A stretch of 64,000 nt of DNA from Alloyangia mangrovi. Its GTDB lineage: Bacteria; Pseudomonadota; Alphaproteobacteria; Rhodobacterales; Rhodobacteraceae. The notes under the pieces were generated by a model. The model was not told where the DNA came from. It did not search any database and saw nothing but the letters and a program-made list of their open reading frames with translations. Within the stretch, counting starts at the first letter, position 1. Every line of letters starts with the position of its first letter. Below, piece by piece: positions 17,896 through 28,595 of this stretch. The DNA is taken from positions 33,338 through 97,337 of the forward strand of contig NZ_NTHN02000014.1 of the NCBI RefSeq assembly GCF_002300555.2, read 5' to 3'. The translations under genes were made by a program, and so were the position numbers.

Positions 17896-19410
17896 TCAGC
17901 CGACCAACGTGGTGATCAGTAGGAAACAAAGCGCCGACAGCAGCGCCGAGGCGGGCACCGTCACCAGCCAGGCGGCGATGATCGTCATGAAATGCGAACG
18001 GCGGACCAGCTTGCGGCGCTGGCGCTCCTCGGGCGGGAGCACCTTGGCGGCGCGCTTCGGGTCGGCGTGACGGGCGCGGCGGGCCACGTACCATTCGCGG
18101 TAGAAGCCGACGCCGAAGACGCCGCCGACCGCGATATGGGTCGAGCTCACCGGCAGCCCGAGCCAGGAGGCGAGGATCACCGTCAGCGCCGCCGAGAGCG
18201 CCACGCAGTAGGCGCGCATCGGGTTGAGCTTGGTGATCTGGCTGCCGACCATGCGGATCATCCGCGGGCCGAAGAAGATCAGGCCGCAGGAGATCCCCAG
18301 CGCGCCGATCATCAGCACCCAATGCGGCAACACCCCAAGCTCGGTGGCGCGGTCCTCGGTCTGCAGCGCGCGGACGATGGCGCCGAGCGGGCCGACCGCA
18401 TTGGCCACGTCGTTGGCGCCATGGGCGAAGGAGAGCAGCCCGGCCGAGACCACGAGCGGCAGGCGGAACAGCGCCTTGAGCGAGGCGTTGCGGTTGGCCA
18501 TGCCCTGCGACTGCCGCCGCACCAGCGGCACCGAGAGCCGCCAGGACAGCAGCCCGACCGCGAGGCCGACGAGCGCCGCCTCGTGGAGATCGAGATCGAT
18601 CACCTGCCGCAGCCCCTTGAGCGCGAGATAGCAGGCGAAGGTCCCCGCCATCACCCCGATCAGCACCGGCAGCCAGACGCGCGCCGCGGCGATCCGGTCG
18701 GGCACGTACATGATCTTCCACTTGATGAAGGCGAGCACCGCCGCCGCGATCACCCCGCCCATGATCGGCGAGATCACCCAGCTGGCGGCGATGGCGCTCA
18801 TCGTGGACCAGTTCACCGTCCCGAAGCCCGCCGCGGCGATGCCCGAGCCCATGACCCCGCCGACCACCGCATGGGTGGTGGAGACCGGCGCACGCAGCAC
18901 GGTGGCGGCGTTGATCCAGATGGCGGCGGCCAGCATGGCGGACATCATTGCCTGCACGAAATGCGCGCTGTCGGTGATCTCGCCCTGCGCGATGATGCGA
19001 CTGGAAATGGTCGAGACCACCTCGCCGCCGGCGAGCATGGCGCCGGCGGTCTCGAAGAGCGCGGCGATGGCGATGGCCCCGGCCATCGACAGGGCGTTCG
19101 CCCCCACCGCCGGGCCCATGTTGTTGGCGACATCGTTGGCGCCGACGTTCAGCGCCATGTAGGCGGCGAAGGCGGCGGCGATGGAGATCATCAGCGTGCC
19201 CTGCAGCTCGCCCGCCGCGACGGCGACGATTGCGGTGACGATGGCGATGAAGAGCAGCGAGACTCCGACGCCGACCAGCGGACGGGCGGTGTGGATGGCC
19301 GCGGATTCGATCAAAGACAGACGTCCGAGATCCTTGTCCAGGGTCGGCCAGTCCTGCTCGGAGTCGCGCTGTGACGCGGGGCGGCCCGCGCGGTGCCTGG
19401 GCTCGGTCAT
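17896..19410 (-). CDS. pit: PiT-family inorganic phosphate transporter
   Basis: The 504-residue inner-membrane protein carries the two duplicated PiT signatures, GANDVANNMGPAVG in the N-terminal half and GANDVANAVGPLGA in the C-terminal half. PVSTTHAVVGG and PVSSTHIAVGG follow each in turn. It should import metal-phosphate with protons or sodium. An N-terminal charged tail of about 45 residues precedes the first helix. It ends near the helicase promoter and lies five bases downstream of the Nudix gene, so the two may be cotranscribed. Confidence 0.92.
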   Translation of the reverse strand: MTEPRHRAGRPASQRDSEQDWPTLDKDLGRLSLIESAAIHTARPLVGVGVSLLFIAIVTAIVAVAAGELQGTLMISIAAAFAAYMALNVGANDVANNMGPAVGANALSMAGAIAIAALFETAGAMLAGGEVVSTISSRIIAQGEITDSAHFVQAMMSAMLAAAIWINAATVLRAPVSTTHAVVGGVMGSGIAAAGFGTVNWSTMSAIAASWVISPIMGGVIAAAVLAFIKWKIMYVPDRIAAARVWLPVLIGVMAGTFACYLALKGLRQVIDLDLHEAALVGLAVGLLSWRLSVPLVRRQSQGMANRNASLKALFRLPLVVSAGLLSFAHGANDVANAVGPLGAIVRALQTEDRATELGVLPHWVLMIGALGISCGLIFFGPRMIRMVGSQITKLNPMRAYCVALSAALTVILASWLGLPVSSTHIAVGGVFGVGFYREWYVARRARHADPKRAAKVLPPEERQRRKLVRRSHFMTIIAAWLVTVPASALLSALCFLLITTLVG

Positions 19411-19415
19411 GGGGG

Positions 19416-19901
19416 TCAGCTGATCTCGGGCTGGGGCAGGAGGCTCGGCACCCGGGCCAGCAGGGCCTGCAGCCCGGGTTCGTCGACCATCCTAGCCGCT
19501 TCCCTCGGCAAGACCCAGCGCCGTTCGCGCTGGCCGGCCTCGGGGTAGTCGTCGCTGAGCGCGCGCACCTCGGCGGCATAGACAAAGACCACCGTGTCGA
19601 GCGGCAGGCCGCCGTCGAGACGCTTCTGGTACCGGTAGCTGCCGATCTCGGCGGTATCTCCGCTCCCGAAGACGACGCCGGCTTCTTCCCAGGCTTCCTC
19701 GAGCGCGGCCCCGGCGGAGTCGAGCCCGGCCTTGGGCCAGCCCTTGGGCAGGACCCAGCGCCCGGTGTCCCGCGAGGTGATCAGCAGCACCTCCAGACCC
19801 TCGGGGCAATCAGCATGACGATAGCACATCGCCGCGACCTGAAATCGCGGCGGCCGCCGGAACGCCGGGCCGATCACCTTATGCCAGAGGTTTCGAAACA
19901 T
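19416..19901 (-). CDS. Nudix hydrolase
   Basis: The 161-residue protein contains a Nudix box in the form PKGWPKAGLDSAGAALEEAW followed by EEAGV. Relative to the canonical box, one Glu is Leu and the Arg of REUxEE is Glu, but the metal-binding EExG end is intact. This GWP variant is common in alphaproteobacterial relatives of diphosphoinositol phosphohydrolase. It would hydrolyse a nucleoside diphosphate derivative or diphosphoinositol-like substrate. It precedes the phosphate transporter by five bases, so a phosphate-linked role is possible but unproven. Confidence 0.85.
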   Translation of the reverse strand: MFRNLWHKVIGPAFRRPPRFQVAAMCYRHADCPEGLEVLLITSRDTGRWVLPKGWPKAGLDSAGAALEEAWEEAGVVFGSGDTAEIGSYRYQKRLDGGLPLDTVVFVYAAEVRALSDDYPEAGQRERRWVLPREAARMVDEPGLQALLARVPSLLPQPEIS

Positions 19902-20064
19902 GGCGCGCCTCCTAGCACCGAAGCCGGGAGATCTTCAATCTATATCGGGACGCGTGCGCTCACATGTGACCGTTTCACGCAAGGTCACGCTGGCGGGCCG
20001 GCGCTTGACTGTCCTACGCCGCAGGCCCAGCTTTGCCGCAACGAGACAGACACAGGAGTTTTCC

Positions 20065-21303
20065 ATGACGTCGACCCCCATCGACCCGACGCTGATCGAC
20101 CGGCTTGCCGAAGTGGCCGTGCGCACCGGCGTGAACATCCAGCCCGGCCAGCAGCTCGTGCTGACCGCCCCGGTCTCGGCGCTGCCGCTGGTGCGCGCGG
20201 TGACCCGCGCCGCCTATCGCGCCGGCGCCTCGCTGGTGACCCCGCTGCTGTCGGATTCCGACGTTGCGCTGGCGCGCTTCGAGGAAGGCCAGGACGCCAG
20301 CTTCGACGCCGCTGCGGGCTGGCTCTATGGTGGCATGGCCGAGGCCTTCGGCGAGGGTGCCGCACGCATGGCCATCGTCGGCGAGGACCCGATGCTGCTC
20401 GCCGGGCAGGACCCGGCCAAGGTGTCGCGCGCCGGCAAGGCCAACTCGATCGCCTACAAGCCGGCAATGGAGAAGATCACCAACTTCAACATCAACTGGT
20501 CGATCTGCGCATGGCCGGGCGTGGCCTGGGCCAAGCGCATGTTCCCCGAGCTTTCCGAGCCCGAGGCGCAGGCCAAGCTGGCCGAGGCGATCTTCGCCGC
20601 CTCGCGGGTCACCGGCGACGACCCCGTCGCCGCTTGGGCCGAGCACAACGCGACCCTGCGCGCCCGCACCGAGTGGCTGAACGCCGAGCGCTTCTCGGCG
20701 CTGCATTTCACCGGCCCGGGCACCGACCTGACCATCGGGCTGGCGGATGGCCACGAGTGGCACGGCGGCGCCAGCACCTCGCAGAACGGCGTCGTGTGCA
20801 ACCCGAACGTGCCGACCGAAGAGGTCTTCACCACCCCGCACGCGCATCGCGTCGAGGGCACCGTACGCTCGACCAAGCCGCTGTCGCACCAAGGCAGCCT
20901 GATCGACGGCATCGAGGTGCGCTTCGAAGGTGGCCGGATCGTCGAGGCCAGGGCCTCGCAGGGCGAGGAAGTGTTGCGCGAGCTGCTGGCGACCGACGAG
21001 GGCGCGGCGCGCCTCGGTGAAGTGGCGCTGGTTCCGCACAGTTCGCCGATCTCGCAGTCGGGCCTGCTGTTCTACAACACGCTCTTCGACGAGAATGCCG
21101 CCTGCCACATCGCGCTGGGTCAGTGCTACTCGAAGTGCTTCCTCGATGGCGCCTCGCTTACGCCGGATGAGGTCGCGGCGCAGGGCGGCAACAGCTCGAT
21201 GATCCACGTCGACTGGATGATCGGCGACGCCGAGACCGACATCGACGGCATCCGCGAGGATGGCACACGCGTGCCGGTCTTCCGCAAGGGCGAGTGGGCC
21301 TGA
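20065..21303 (+). CDS. M29-family metallo-aminopeptidase
   Basis: The 412-residue protein is a cytoplasmic aminopeptidase of the AmpS/aminopeptidase T family that uses two metal ions. The likely ligands are visible in NPNVPTEEVFTTPH, LGEVALVPHSSPIS, FYNTLFDENAACHIALG and MIHVDWMIGD. The start at 20065 is preceded by CAGGAG; an earlier in-frame ATG at 19900 lies over the Nudix start and is unlikely. It is monocistronic and followed by a strong terminator. It probably recycles peptides. Confidence 0.9.
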   Translation: MTSTPIDPTLIDRLAEVAVRTGVNIQPGQQLVLTAPVSALPLVRAVTRAAYRAGASLVTPLLSDSDVALARFEEGQDASFDAAAGWLYGGMAEAFGEGAARMAIVGEDPMLLAGQDPAKVSRAGKANSIAYKPAMEKITNFNINWSICAWPGVAWAKRMFPELSEPEAQAKLAEAIFAASRVTGDDPVAAWAEHNATLRARTEWLNAERFSALHFTGPGTDLTIGLADGHEWHGGASTSQNGVVCNPNVPTEEVFTTPHAHRVEGTVRSTKPLSHQGSLIDGIEVRFEGGRIVEARASQGEEVLRELLATDEGAARLGEVALVPHSSPISQSGLLFYNTLFDENAACHIALGQCYSKCFLDGASLTPDEVAAQGGNSSMIHVDWMIGDAETDIDGIREDGTRVPVFRKGEWA

Positions 21304-21338
21304 GGCCCGGCGCCTCTTTCAAGATGAAAATCGCGGGA

Positions 21339-21367
21339 GCCGCGCCGGGGAAACCCGGCGCGGCTTT
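21339..21367 (+). terminator. Rho-independent terminator after M29 aminopeptidase
   Basis: An 11-base-pair stem GCCGCGCCGGG / CCCGGCGCGGC with a GAAA loop is followed by TTT. It lies 35 bases after the aminopeptidase stop. Confidence 0.8.
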
Positions 21368-21479
21368 CGCGTCGCACGGGCGCCAAAAGTATTAACTGCA
21401 CGTTAACTTAGCGCATTGTCCACAGGGCGACTCGGGGTACACTTAATCCGCTGCCACGCGAGTATGAGGGGGTTGGTTC

Positions 21480-21755
21480 ATGCGCAAGACAGAGACAGTC
21501 ACCATCAGCGGCGAGATTCTTTCCTATGCGGAAGGCCTCGTGGCCCGCGGTGAATACCGCGATGTCGGGTCTGCGATCGAAGGCGAGCTGCTGAAGGCCC
21601 GCGCCCGGCGTTCGGGCAAGATCAGCCCATTTCAGAACGAGCTGCGCGGTCGCCTGATGATCCAGCCCGACCAATGGGACGCCATGGGCGTCTCGTCGGA
21701 GCCCTTCTTCGGCGATGATCCTGCGCTTGCGCGGATGATCGAAGACCGCAGTTGA
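21480..21755 (+). CDS. ParD/CopG-like antitoxin-type protein without visible toxin
   Basis: The 91-residue protein begins with a ribbon-helix-helix-like segment (VTISGEILSYAEGLVARGEYRDVGSAI) resembling the ParD DNA-binding domain. The start follows GAGGGG. A ParE toxin gene would normally follow or overlap, but the next gene is a LysR regulator on the other strand and the 25 bases between cannot encode one. It may be a solitary antitoxin remnant, an antidote to an unlinked toxin, or a small regulator. The C-terminal half is not recognised. Confidence 0.65.
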   Translation: MRKTETVTISGEILSYAEGLVARGEYRDVGSAIEGELLKARARRSGKISPFQNELRGRLMIQPDQWDAMGVSSEPFFGDDPALARMIEDRS

Positions 21756-21780
21756 CGCCACAGTTGACGCCTCTTTCCGA

Positions 21781-22665
21781 TCAATCGTGATCGTCGCGCG
21801 GGCGGCCATGCTCGATCAGCGCGGCGATCAGGTTTGAGAGCACCTCGGCCCGGCTGGTGGTCGGGCGCTGCACCACGCCGAGCCGGCGGTGGATCGGCGG
21901 CGCGCCGAAGGGAAACCAGTCGAGCGCCGCGGTGATCGAATCCTGAAGTGCGACGTAGGGGATGATCGCAAAACCCAGCCCCGCCCGCACGCAGCCCACC
22001 ACCGCGGTCATCGTGTTGACCGAGACCACTTGCCGCGGCGCGACGCCAAGCCGGGCAATCTCGGTATCGATCTGGCGCGCCAGCGGAACCTGCGTGCGGT
22101 AGCGGATGTAGGGCACCTGCCGCACGAGGTCGTGGATCGCCAGTCCGCCGGTGCCTGGCGGCGTGATCACCACCAAGGGCTCGCTCAGCACCTCGGTCCA
22201 GCGCAGGCTCGGCGGCACAGCGACGTGCTCGGCGACCAGCGCCGCGTCGAGCTGGCCCGAGACCACCTCGGCCATGAGTTCCTCGGACATGCCGATGCGC
22301 AGGCGGAAGCTGAGCTCGGGATAGCGGCCCTGCAAGGAGGCCAGCGCCTGCGGCACCAGCGAGTTCGCCCCGGTGCGCAGTGTGCCGAAGGCCAGCGTGC
22401 CACCGACGTCGCCGCCGGTGACCGAGGCCCTGGTCTCGGTGACGATGCGCAGGATCTGCCGTGCCGATCGCAGCATCTCGGCGCCCTTGGCGGTGAGCAC
22501 TGGCGGGCGCCGCGTGCGGTCGTAGAGCTGCACGCCCAGTTCCGCCTCCAGCGCCGAGACCTGCTGGCTGACCGCCGAGGCGGTGAGGTTGATCGCCTGT
22601 GCCGCGGCGGCGAAACCGCCATGCTGCTCGATGGCGAGAAGGGTCTGTAGCTGTCGGGTATCCAT
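21781..22665 (-). CDS. LysR-family transcriptional regulator
   Basis: The 294-residue protein has the LysR N-terminal helix-turn-helix (TLLAIEQHGGFAAAAQAIN, then LTASAVSQQVSALEAELG) and a C-terminal type 2 periplasmic-binding-like effector domain. It diverges from tctC across 141 bases, so it probably activates the tctCBA-ggt-BASS operon in response to the imported compound. The effector is unknown. The gene ends 25 bases after the ParD-like gene in convergent orientation. Confidence 0.88.
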   Translation of the reverse strand: MDTRQLQTLLAIEQHGGFAAAAQAINLTASAVSQQVSALEAELGVQLYDRTRRPPVLTAKGAEMLRSARQILRIVTETRASVTGGDVGGTLAFGTLRTGANSLVPQALASLQGRYPELSFRLRIGMSEELMAEVVSGQLDAALVAEHVAVPPSLRWTEVLSEPLVVITPPGTGGLAIHDLVRQVPYIRYRTQVPLARQIDTEIARLGVAPRQVVSVNTMTAVVGCVRAGLGFAIIPYVALQDSITAALDWFPFGAPPIHRRLGVVQRPTTSRAEVLSNLIAALIEHGRPRDDHD

Positions 22666-22806
22666 TGGCGCAAAGTAAGTAAAGCTAAAGATAATGGCAA
22701 TAACTTCGCGCTTTGTGTGGCTTCGCCTTGTGTTACTTCGGGGTTACCCAACCAGAACGTCGGCGGAGAAACCGCCAGCTTGCCAACATACACAGGGAGC
22801 CTCCCC
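22666..22806. promoter_or_regulatory. Divergent LysR / tctC promoter region
   Basis: This gap holds AT-rich sequence near the LysR start (AAGTAAGTAAAGCTAAAGAT at 22675-22694) and a complementary TTACTT at 22734-22739 facing an AAGTAA at 22675-22680. A LysR operator is expected here, but I cannot single out one T-N11-A site with confidence. GGGAG precedes the tctC start. Confidence 0.4.
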
Positions 22807-23754
22807 ATGAACCTTCGCACGGGCCTTGCCGCCCTCCTTGCCGCCGCCACGCTCACCGCCGCGCCTGCCAGCGCCGCCGACTACCCCGACCACCCGGTCG
22901 AGTTCATCGTGCCCTGGTCGCCGGGCGGCGGGTCGGACACGCTGATGCGCCTCATCGCAGGCAATATCGCGCCCTACCTCGGCACCGAGATGCCGATCAT
23001 CAACATGCCCGGCGTCGGCGGCACCGTCGGCCTGCGCGAAGCCTCGCGCCGCGCCAACGATGGCTACACCATCAGCCAGGTGCACGAAGGCCTGCTGACC
23101 GCCTCCGAGACCGGCATCACCGACCTCCGCTGGGATGACTTCGAGCCGATCGCGCTGATGACCGCCTCGCCGCAGTACCTCGTGGTGCATCCGACAGAGG
23201 ATTACTCGGACTTCGAGGAGTTCGTGACCTTCGCCAAGGCTCACCCGGGCGAGATCACCATGGGCGTCACCCTGGGCGGCGTGCCGCACCTGCACGCGGC
23301 GATGATCGAACAGGCCTACGGCCTGCAGTTCCAATACGTCGGCTATGAAGGCACCGGCGAGCGGGTGCGCGCCCTCGTCGGCGGCAACCTCGACGCGGCG
23401 ATCGGCGACATCTCGTCGTCGAAGCAGTTCGTCGACAACGGCGATCTGCAGTTCCTCGCCGTCGGCGCCTCGGAGCGCGTGGACGAAGCCCCCGAAGTGC
23501 CGACCTTCAAGGAGCTTGGCGCCGATCTCGAGCTGCAGGTGACCCGCGGCATCGTGATGCCGAAGGGCGCCCCGCAGGAGGCCCGCGACAAGATGGAAGC
23601 GGCGCTCGAGGCGCTGTCGAAGGACGAGACCTACATCGAGCAGACCAACAACGCCGGTGCCTCGGTCGATTTCCGCGGCCAAGAGGACTTCCGCACCTAC
23701 CTGTCGAAGCTCGATGAGACCGTGAAGTCGCTGGCAGAGGTTCTCGCACCGTGA
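22807..23754 (+). CDS. tctC: Tripartite tricarboxylate transporter substrate-binding protein
   Basis: The 315-residue periplasmic protein belongs to the TctC (Bug) family. It has a signal peptide with cleavage near ASAADYPD, and the family start DYPDHPVEFIVPWSPGGGSD followed by TLMRLIA. I place the start at 22807 after GGGAG, because the upstream in-frame extension lacks signal character. Bug proteins bind diverse carboxylates, so the ligand cannot be read from sequence. It works with TctB and TctA, and the linked GGT-like enzyme suggests a gamma-glutamyl or amide-containing ligand. Confidence 0.88.
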   Translation: MNLRTGLAALLAAATLTAAPASAADYPDHPVEFIVPWSPGGGSDTLMRLIAGNIAPYLGTEMPIINMPGVGGTVGLREASRRANDGYTISQVHEGLLTASETGITDLRWDDFEPIALMTASPQYLVVHPTEDYSDFEEFVTFAKAHPGEITMGVTLGGVPHLHAAMIEQAYGLQFQYVGYEGTGERVRALVGGNLDAAIGDISSSKQFVDNGDLQFLAVGASERVDEAPEVPTFKELGADLELQVTRGIVMPKGAPQEARDKMEAALEALSKDETYIEQTNNAGASVDFRGQEDFRTYLSKLDETVKSLAEVLAP

Positions 23755-24266
23755 GCGACGCCGGCTACGACAAGCAGCAGGCACGGGAGGCGGGCGAGAT
23801 TGCCCGCCTCCTGAGCTACGTGCTGATCCTTCTCGCCTCGGTCGGGCTGTTTGTCTCGGCCACTGCGATTCCCACCTCGCGCTTCGAGAAACTCGGCGCG
23901 GGGGCGTTTCCCAAGATCGTCTTCGCCGGCATCGCGCTGGTGGCGGTGATCGCCATCATCGACGCGCTGCGCAAGATCCCCGCCGGCGCCTATGGCCGCT
24001 TTGCCTGCCAGACCGTGGCCTGGGCCAGGCGCCGCTACCTGGTCTTTGTCGTTCTGGCGACGCTGGCGGTCTACCTGCTGGCGATCCCGCTACTCGGCTT
24101 CTCGGTCGCGAGTTTCCTCTTCATCCTCGGGCTCGAGCTGGTGCTCATGCCGCGCCGCCCCGCGACGCTGCTGGTGGCGGTAATCGTGGCGGCGGTCTTC
24201 TCCTTCGGGCTGAACTGGCTCTTTGCCGAGGTCTTCACCGTCTTCCTGCCGCGCGGGGTGCTCTGA
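23751..24266 (+). CDS. tctB: Tripartite tricarboxylate transporter small membrane subunit
   Basis: The 171-residue protein has four predicted membrane helices typical of TctB. The GTG start at 23751 overlaps the tctC stop in a GTGA arrangement, indicating translational coupling. TctB sequences are poorly conserved, so the assignment rests on size, helix pattern and gene order. It forms the membrane complex with TctA. Confidence 0.85.
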   Translation: MSDAGYDKQQAREAGEIARLLSYVLILLASVGLFVSATAIPTSRFEKLGAGAFPKIVFAGIALVAVIAIIDALRKIPAGAYGRFACQTVAWARRRYLVFVVLATLAVYLLAIPLLGFSVASFLFILGLELVLMPRRPATLLVAVIVAAVFSFGLNWLFAEVFTVFLPRGVL

Positions 24267-24267
24267 T

Positions 24268-25768
24268 ATGGACAGCTTCCTTTCCGGTGCGGCGCAGATT
24301 TTCACGCTCGCCACGCTGATCTACATGCTCGCTGGCTCGCTGGCCGGCATCATCGCCGCCGCGATCCCCGGCTTCACCGTCACCATGGCCATCGTGCTGA
24401 CGCTGCCGCTGACCTTCACCATGGAGCCGCTGCAGGGCATCGCGGTGATGCTCTCGGTCTACGTGGGCGGCTACACCGGTGGCCTGATCTCTGCCGCGCT
24501 GCTCGGCATTCCCGGCACGCCCTCGTCGGTGGCCACCACCTTCGACGCCTTCCCCATGGCCCGCAACGGCGAGCCCGGACGGGCGCTGTCGCTGGGTGTC
24601 TGGGCCTCGTTCTTCGGCACGATCATCTCGACCGTGGTGCTGATCGTCGCCGCGCCGCCGCTGGCGATGTTCGCGGTGAAGCTCGGCCCGTGGGAATATT
24701 TCTCGCTGATCGTCTTCGCGCTGACCATCGTCGCCAGCCTCGTCGGCGACAGCGTGATCCGCGGCCTGCTGGCGGGTCTCATCGGCCTGGCCATCTCGAC
24801 CGTCGGCACCGATCCGATCATGGGCCGGCCGCGCTTCGACTTCGGCATCGAGATGCTGGAGACCGGGCTGCCGTTCCTCGTGGTGTTGATCGGCATCTTC
24901 GCGATCTCGCAGCTGACCTCCGAGGTCGAGGATGCGAAATCCGTCCGCTCGGGCAATGCGCTGGTGACCGGCGCCATCGACTTCCAGACCTGGAAGGTGA
25001 TGAAGGAGGTGCTGCTGCGCCCGGTGAACCTGATCCGCTCGTCCATCGTCGGCGTGCTGATCGGCGCGCTGCCGGGGGCAGGGGGCTCGATCGCCAACCT
25101 CGTCGCCTACGACCAGGCCAAGCGCAACTCCAAGGATCCCGACAGCTTCGGCAAGGGCAACCCCGATGGCGTCGTCGCCTCGGAGGCGGGCAACTCCGCC
25201 ACCGCCGGTGGCGGTCTTATACCGCTCATCGGCCTCGGCATCCCGGGCTCGGCGGTGGACGCGATCCTCATGGCCTCGCTGATGGTGCACGGCATCTCGG
25301 TCGGCCCGCGGCTGATCATGGACCACGCAGACCTCGTCTACGGCATGTTCATCGCCATGGCGGTCGCCTCGCTGATGATGCTCTTCGTCTCGGTGGTGTC
25401 GATGCGGATGTTCCTGCGCGTCGCCGAGGTGCCGAAATGGCTTATCGTGCCGGTGGTCATGGTCTGCTGCGTCGTCGGCTCCTTCGCGCTCAACAACCGG
25501 GTGACCGACCTCTACCTGCTCGGCTTCATCGGGGTGGCGGGCTACGCGCTGCGCGCGCTCGGCTACTCGCTGGCGCCGCTGGTGCTGGGCGTCATTCTCG
25601 GCCCGATCGCCGAGACCAACCTGCGCCGGGCGCTGATGACCGATGCCGACCCGTCGCTGTTCTTCACCCGCCCGATCAGCCTCATCTTCCTCATCGCGGC
25701 CGTCGTCTCGATCGCCTGGGCGATCCGCGGCCATCTGAAACAACGTAAAACTTCCGGGAGGAGCACCG

Positions 25769-25785
<17 letters not shown>
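24268..25785 (+). CDS. tctA: Tripartite tricarboxylate transporter large membrane subunit
   Basis: The 505-residue, roughly 12-helix channel subunit carries the TctA motifs AAIPGFTVTMAIVLTLPLTF, LLGIPGTPSSVATTFDAFPM and IGLGIPGSAVDAI. The start at 24268 lies one base after the tctB stop. Its last 17 bases overlap the start of the GGT-like gene, which ties the enzyme to the transporter in one transcript. Uptake is driven by an ion gradient rather than ATP. Confidence 0.92.
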
Positions 25786-27358
<1,573 letters not shown>

Positions 27359-27419
27359 GGCCCATCCGCACCACGATGGGAGCGGCGCGCGCGCCGGAGA
27401 GGAAAGAGCAGGAGAAGAG

Positions 27420-28406
27420 ATGAAGTATCTCAAACGCATCGGCATCGACACCTACATGCTGTTGCTCATCGCCACGGTCTGCCTTGGCCTGTTGCTGCCA
27501 GCGCAGGGCATCGCGGCCGCGGGTTTGAAGCACGTGACCTTCTGGGCTGTCGCGCTGTTGTTCTTTCTCTACGGGGCCAAGCTCGACCCTTCGTCGGTGC
27601 GCGCGGGACTACTGAACTGGCGGCTGCAGGGGCTGACCTTTGCCGCGACCTACGCGATGTTCCCGCTGCTTGGCCTGTTCCTGGCCTGGGTCTTCTCGCC
27701 AGCCCTCGGAGCGACGGTCACCCTGGGGCTGCTGTTCCTGTCGGTGTTGCCCTCGACGGTGCAGTCTTCGATCGCCTTCACCTCGATCGCCGGGGGCAAC
27801 GTGCCCGCGGCGATCTGCGCCGCGTCGCTGTCGAACATCGTCGGCGTGGCGCTGACACCCGCCCTCGTGGCGCTGATGCTGCACCAGGGGGATGGCGGGG
27901 TGAGCTTCGACTCGATCGTCAAGATCGGCACGCAGATCCTTCTGCCCTTCGTCCTTGGACAACTCCTCCGGCCCTGGGTCGGCGACTTCGTCAAGCGCCA
28001 CAAGCTGCTGACGATGGTGGTCGACCGCGGCTCGATCCTGCTGATCGTCTATTCGGCCTTCAGCGCAGGCACGGTCTCGGGCCTGTGGCAGCGGATCCCG
28101 ACCGCGAGCCTGATCATGCTGGTGCTGGTGGTGTTGCTTTTCCTTGCCATCGCGATGCTGCTGATGGTGGGGGCGGGTAAGCTCTTCGGCCTGCCGTACC
28201 CGGATCGGGCGGTGCTGTTCTACTGCGGCTCGACCAAGAGCCTCGCCTCGGGCCTGCCGATCGCGACGGCGCTCTTTGCCGCCGACCAGGTCGGGGCGAT
28301 CGTGCTGCCGGTGATGATCTACCACATGAGCCAGCTGCTGGTCTGCGCCTTCGTCTCGCAGAAGGCGGCGCGGCGCGAACAGGCCGAGGCCGTCCCGGCG
28401 AGCTGA
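27420..28406 (+). CDS. Bile acid:sodium symporter (BASS/SBF) family transporter
   Basis: The 328-residue membrane protein has nine to ten helices and SBF-type motifs such as FFLYGAKLDPSSV, LPSTVQSSIAFTSIAGGN and YCGSTKSLASGLP. It is similar to the YfeH branch of the family. The start at 27420 follows a purine-rich GAGAAGAG stretch 61 bases after ggt. Being last in the tctCBA-ggt series, it may export a product such as a carboxylate or import a related one. Direction and ligand are not shown by sequence. Confidence 0.82.
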   Translation: MKYLKRIGIDTYMLLLIATVCLGLLLPAQGIAAAGLKHVTFWAVALLFFLYGAKLDPSSVRAGLLNWRLQGLTFAATYAMFPLLGLFLAWVFSPALGATVTLGLLFLSVLPSTVQSSIAFTSIAGGNVPAAICAASLSNIVGVALTPALVALMLHQGDGGVSFDSIVKIGTQILLPFVLGQLLRPWVGDFVKRHKLLTMVVDRGSILLIVYSAFSAGTVSGLWQRIPTASLIMLVLVVLLFLAIAMLLMVGAGKLFGLPYPDRAVLFYCGSTKSLASGLPIATALFAADQVGAIVLPVMIYHMSQLLVCAFVSQKAARREQAEAVPAS

Positions 28407-28431
28407 CGCAGGCCTCCTTTCATGCGTCCCG

Positions 28432-28457
28432 AAGGCCCGGCAGATGCCGGGCCTTTT
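28432..28457 (+). terminator. Rho-independent terminator after BASS transporter
   Basis: A 10-base-pair stem AAGGCCCGGC / GCCGGGCCTT with loop AGAT is followed by further T. It closes the tctCBA-ggt-BASS operon 25 bases after its last stop. Confidence 0.85.
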
Positions 28458-28595
28458 GACGTAGCGGCCCGGCGGGAAGAGCACGCCTCGCTGGGTTAGG
28501 ACGCGGCTAATCCAAGGCGATGAATTTCATGGTTTGTCAGTCGCCGGCGGCGCGGTACTTACCTCGGGTCGACCCCGGCCGGAAAAGGACTCGCC

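Noticed and set aside
24235..25743. 502-codon antisense frame opposite tctA
   Set aside because: It is an artefact of high third-position GC; it has no hydrophobic or domain structure of its own.
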